A DNA stretch of 6,389 nt. It comes from Bryobacterales bacterium (GTDB taxonomy: Bacteria; Acidobacteriota; Terriglobia; Bryobacterales; Bryobacteraceae). The stretch spans positions 1-6,389 of the forward strand of contig SHUN01000176.1 in assembly GCA_009697495.1 (NCBI GenBank), read 5' to 3'. This document shows, piece by piece, positions 4,949 to 6,389 of this stretch (the first letter of the stretch is position 1; every line of letters starts with the position of its first letter). Below the pieces are notes generated by a model, which was given only the letters and a program-made list of their open reading frames with translations, searched no databases and was not told where the DNA came from. The translations under genes and the position numbers were made by a program.

Positions 4949-6100
4949 ATGACAAAAAAATGTTTCGGCCATGATGTCCTGCGCGGCGGCAATATTTTGC
5001 TCGAATTCCGCTCCCTGATTCAGTTGGCTGACGACCTGGTGGAACCAGCCGCCGGACTGCCGCATTTGGCGGCGGGGTTCATCGATCTGCAAGTCAACGG
5101 GTTCGCCGGCGTGGATTATAATTCGCCGGATACGCCGCACGCCGAGATTGGGAGATCGCTGCGCGCGCAGTTTGCGACGGGGACAACGCGGCTATTGCCG
5201 ACAGTGATAACGGGAAGCGCCCCCGGAATGTTAGGGTCCTTGCGGAACCTTTACGCGGCCAAGCGAGCGCTGGCGGAAGGCGTGGCGATAGAGGGATTCC
5301 ACGTGGAGGGGCCGCACATTTCCCCGGAGGAAGGCCCGCGGGGCGCGCATCCGCGGCAGCATGTCAGGCCGCCGGATGTGGACGAGTACCGGCGTTGGCA
5401 GGAAGCGACGGACGGACTGGTAAAGCTGGTCACGATCGCGCCGGAATGGCCCGAGGCGCCGGCGTATATCGAAGCGCTGGTTCGGGACGGCGTCACAGTC
5501 GCGATTGGGCACACGGCGGCGCAGGGATCGGATATTCAAGCCGCTGTGAGCGCCGGGGCGACGTTATCAACACACTTGGGGAACGGCGCGCACGGGGTGA
5601 TGCCGCGCCATCCGAACTACTTGTGGGAACAACTGGCGGAAGACCGCTTGAATGCCGATTTCATTGTCGACGGCATTCACATTGGCGCCGCCTTCTTAAA
5701 AGTGGCGCTGCGGGCGAAGGGGATAGAGCGGTCGATTCTGGTGACGGACGCCAGTTCTCCGGCCGGGGCGACGCCGGGGCGGTATATGTTGGGCGATCAG
5801 GCGGTGGATCTGACGGAGGATGACCGCGTTGTGCTGGCCGGACATACGCGATTGGCGGGATCGGCGTTGAAAATGCACCGGGGCGTCGAGAATTTGATGC
5901 GAATTGCGGGGCTTACGTTGGCGGAAGCGTTGACGATGGCGACGCGGAATCCGGCGCGGGTTGGGCGTATTGCGGGGCGTCAGCGGGGACTGGCGGCGGG
6001 GGACCGTGCGGACTTTGTGGTGTTTGATTTTGACGCGCCGGCGAAGTCGGTGACGATCCGGGAGACGTGGATTGGCGGAGAGTGTTTTTTTCGGGGGTAA
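4949..6100 (+). CDS. nagA: N-acetylglucosamine-6-phosphate deacetylase NagA
   Basis: This is a complete 383-residue amidohydrolase-superfamily protein (E. coli NagA is 382). It hydrolyses N-acetylglucosamine 6-phosphate to glucosamine 6-phosphate and acetate in the cytoplasm, feeding cell-wall recycling and amino-sugar catabolism. The start of the barrel reads GFIDLQVNGFAG (43-54): Gln-x-Asn replaces the usual HxH, as in the mononuclear E. coli enzyme. Likely metal ligands are E120 (FHVEGPHIS), H188 (IGHTAA) and H209 (STHLGNGAHG). H244 (DGIHI) fits substrate binding, and D267 (LVTDASSPAG) is the catalytic Asp. The C-terminal MATRNPARVGR...GDRADFVVFD is typical. ATG 4949 is the only good start, but it has no clear Shine-Dalgarno. 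A perfect DnaA-box 9-mer ends 6 nt before it. Codons 2-4 contain a run of seven A's and the last codons a run of seven T's. No nagB, nagE or ROK-type regulator is in the window, so its pathway partners lie elsewhere. Confidence 0.94.
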   Translation: MTKKCFGHDVLRGGNILLEFRSLIQLADDLVEPAAGLPHLAAGFIDLQVNGFAGVDYNSPDTPHAEIGRSLRAQFATGTTRLLPTVITGSAPGMLGSLRNLYAAKRALAEGVAIEGFHVEGPHISPEEGPRGAHPRQHVRPPDVDEYRRWQEATDGLVKLVTIAPEWPEAPAYIEALVRDGVTVAIGHTAAQGSDIQAAVSAGATLSTHLGNGAHGVMPRHPNYLWEQLAEDRLNADFIVDGIHIGAAFLKVALRAKGIERSILVTDASSPAGATPGRYMLGDQAVDLTEDDRVVLAGHTRLAGSALKMHRGVENLMRIAGLTLAEALTMATRNPARVGRIAGRQRGLAAGDRADFVVFDFDAPAKSVTIRETWIGGECFFRG

Positions 6101-6110
6101 TCGCGTTCAA

Positions 6111-6389
6111 TCAGGCGCCGGCCGCCCATGACTGATAGAGTCCCTCGATTTGCGCCGGCTCGCAGGGACCTTCGTGAATGACTACCCGGTAACGAAGCGT
6201 CAGCGATTTCCCGGCGGGGAGGATGTATGACCCGTCCGGACCCTTGTTCTTACTGAAGCTTTTGCTGGCGAATGGGTTGGCGGCGCAGAGGCTATAACCG
6301 CGAGCGTGCCATTGGGTAGGGTGGCGGAGGTTTCCCGGATGATCAAAAATGGCGACGCCGGTGGGCGTGCCGTCGATCACCGCGGAATA
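6111..6389 (-). CDS. DUF6807 (Pfam 'PmoA') family protein, C-terminal fragment
   Basis: The frame is open from the right edge to TGA at 6111-6113, giving 92 codons (YSAVIDGTPTGVAIFDHPGN and onwards). The motifs VIDGTPTGVAIFDHPGNLRHPTQWHARGYSL and AANPFASKSF are those of the C-terminal part of PF14100, named PmoA or DUF6807. The start lies outside the window; GTG 6378-6380 inside it is an internal Val codon, not a start. Despite the old Pfam name, these proteins are not subunits of particulate methane monooxygenase. They are uncharacterised, often exported, and common in Planctomycetota, Verrucomicrobiota and Solibacter-type Acidobacteriota near sugar-catabolism genes. It converges on nagA with 10 bp between the stop codons, so their transcripts probably overlap. 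Confidence 0.85.
   Translation of the reverse strand, partial: YSAVIDGTPTGVAIFDHPGNLRHPTQWHARGYSLCAANPFASKSFSKNKGPDGSYILPAGKSLTLRYRVVIHEGPCEPAQIEGLYQSWAAGA

Noticed and set aside
4618..4992. Short open frames on both strands in the ilvE-nagA gap
   Set aside because: They overlap one another and the hairpins, have no recognisable motifs and lack convincing ribosome binding sites.

Overview
The window looks like an ordinary chromosomal stretch of a GC-rich bacterium, most likely an Acidobacteriota of the Solibacter/Bryobacter type. This placement is an inference. It rests on a Planctomycete-type cytochrome c/DUF1549/DUF1553 protein, a DUF6807 (Pfam 'PmoA') protein, and a secreted M48 protease and IlvE whose motifs fit that group. 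No integrase, transposase, CRISPR array, tRNA or rRNA was recognised.

Layout from left to right. Bases 1-2072 (minus) hold almost all of an exported PSD1-type c-type cytochrome protein, cut off at its C-terminus by the left edge. Bases 2203-3569 (minus) hold a secreted M48 zinc metalloprotease whose reading frame is broken: the signal peptide and first ~61 residues are in one frame and the catalytic remainder in another, as if one base were missing near 3386. An 86-bp divergent promoter region (3570-3655) separates it from ilvE (3656-4576, plus), a complete branched-chain aminotransferase. A 372-bp gene-free region (4577-4948) follows. Its left two thirds are packed with inverted repeats, including a likely ilvE terminator. 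Its right third is AT-rich and carries one perfect DnaA-box 9-mer and two weaker ones just before nagA. nagA (4949-6100, plus) is a complete N-acetylglucosamine-6-phosphate deacetylase. It converges, with only 10 bp between, on the C-terminal end of a DUF6807 gene (6111-6389, minus) that runs off the right edge.

The genes do not form one operon or an obvious dedicated system. NagA (amino-sugar catabolism), the DUF1549/DUF1553 cytochrome and DUF6807 all belong to families common in polymer-degrading bacteria, but a functional link here is only suggestive. The points most worth a second look are the M48 frameshift, the -10-like hexamers ending exactly 6 nt before the ilvE and PSD1 start codons (possible leaderless mRNAs), and the hairpin-rich, DnaA-box-bearing ilvE-nagA intergenic region. 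No clearly novel multi-gene system is visible.
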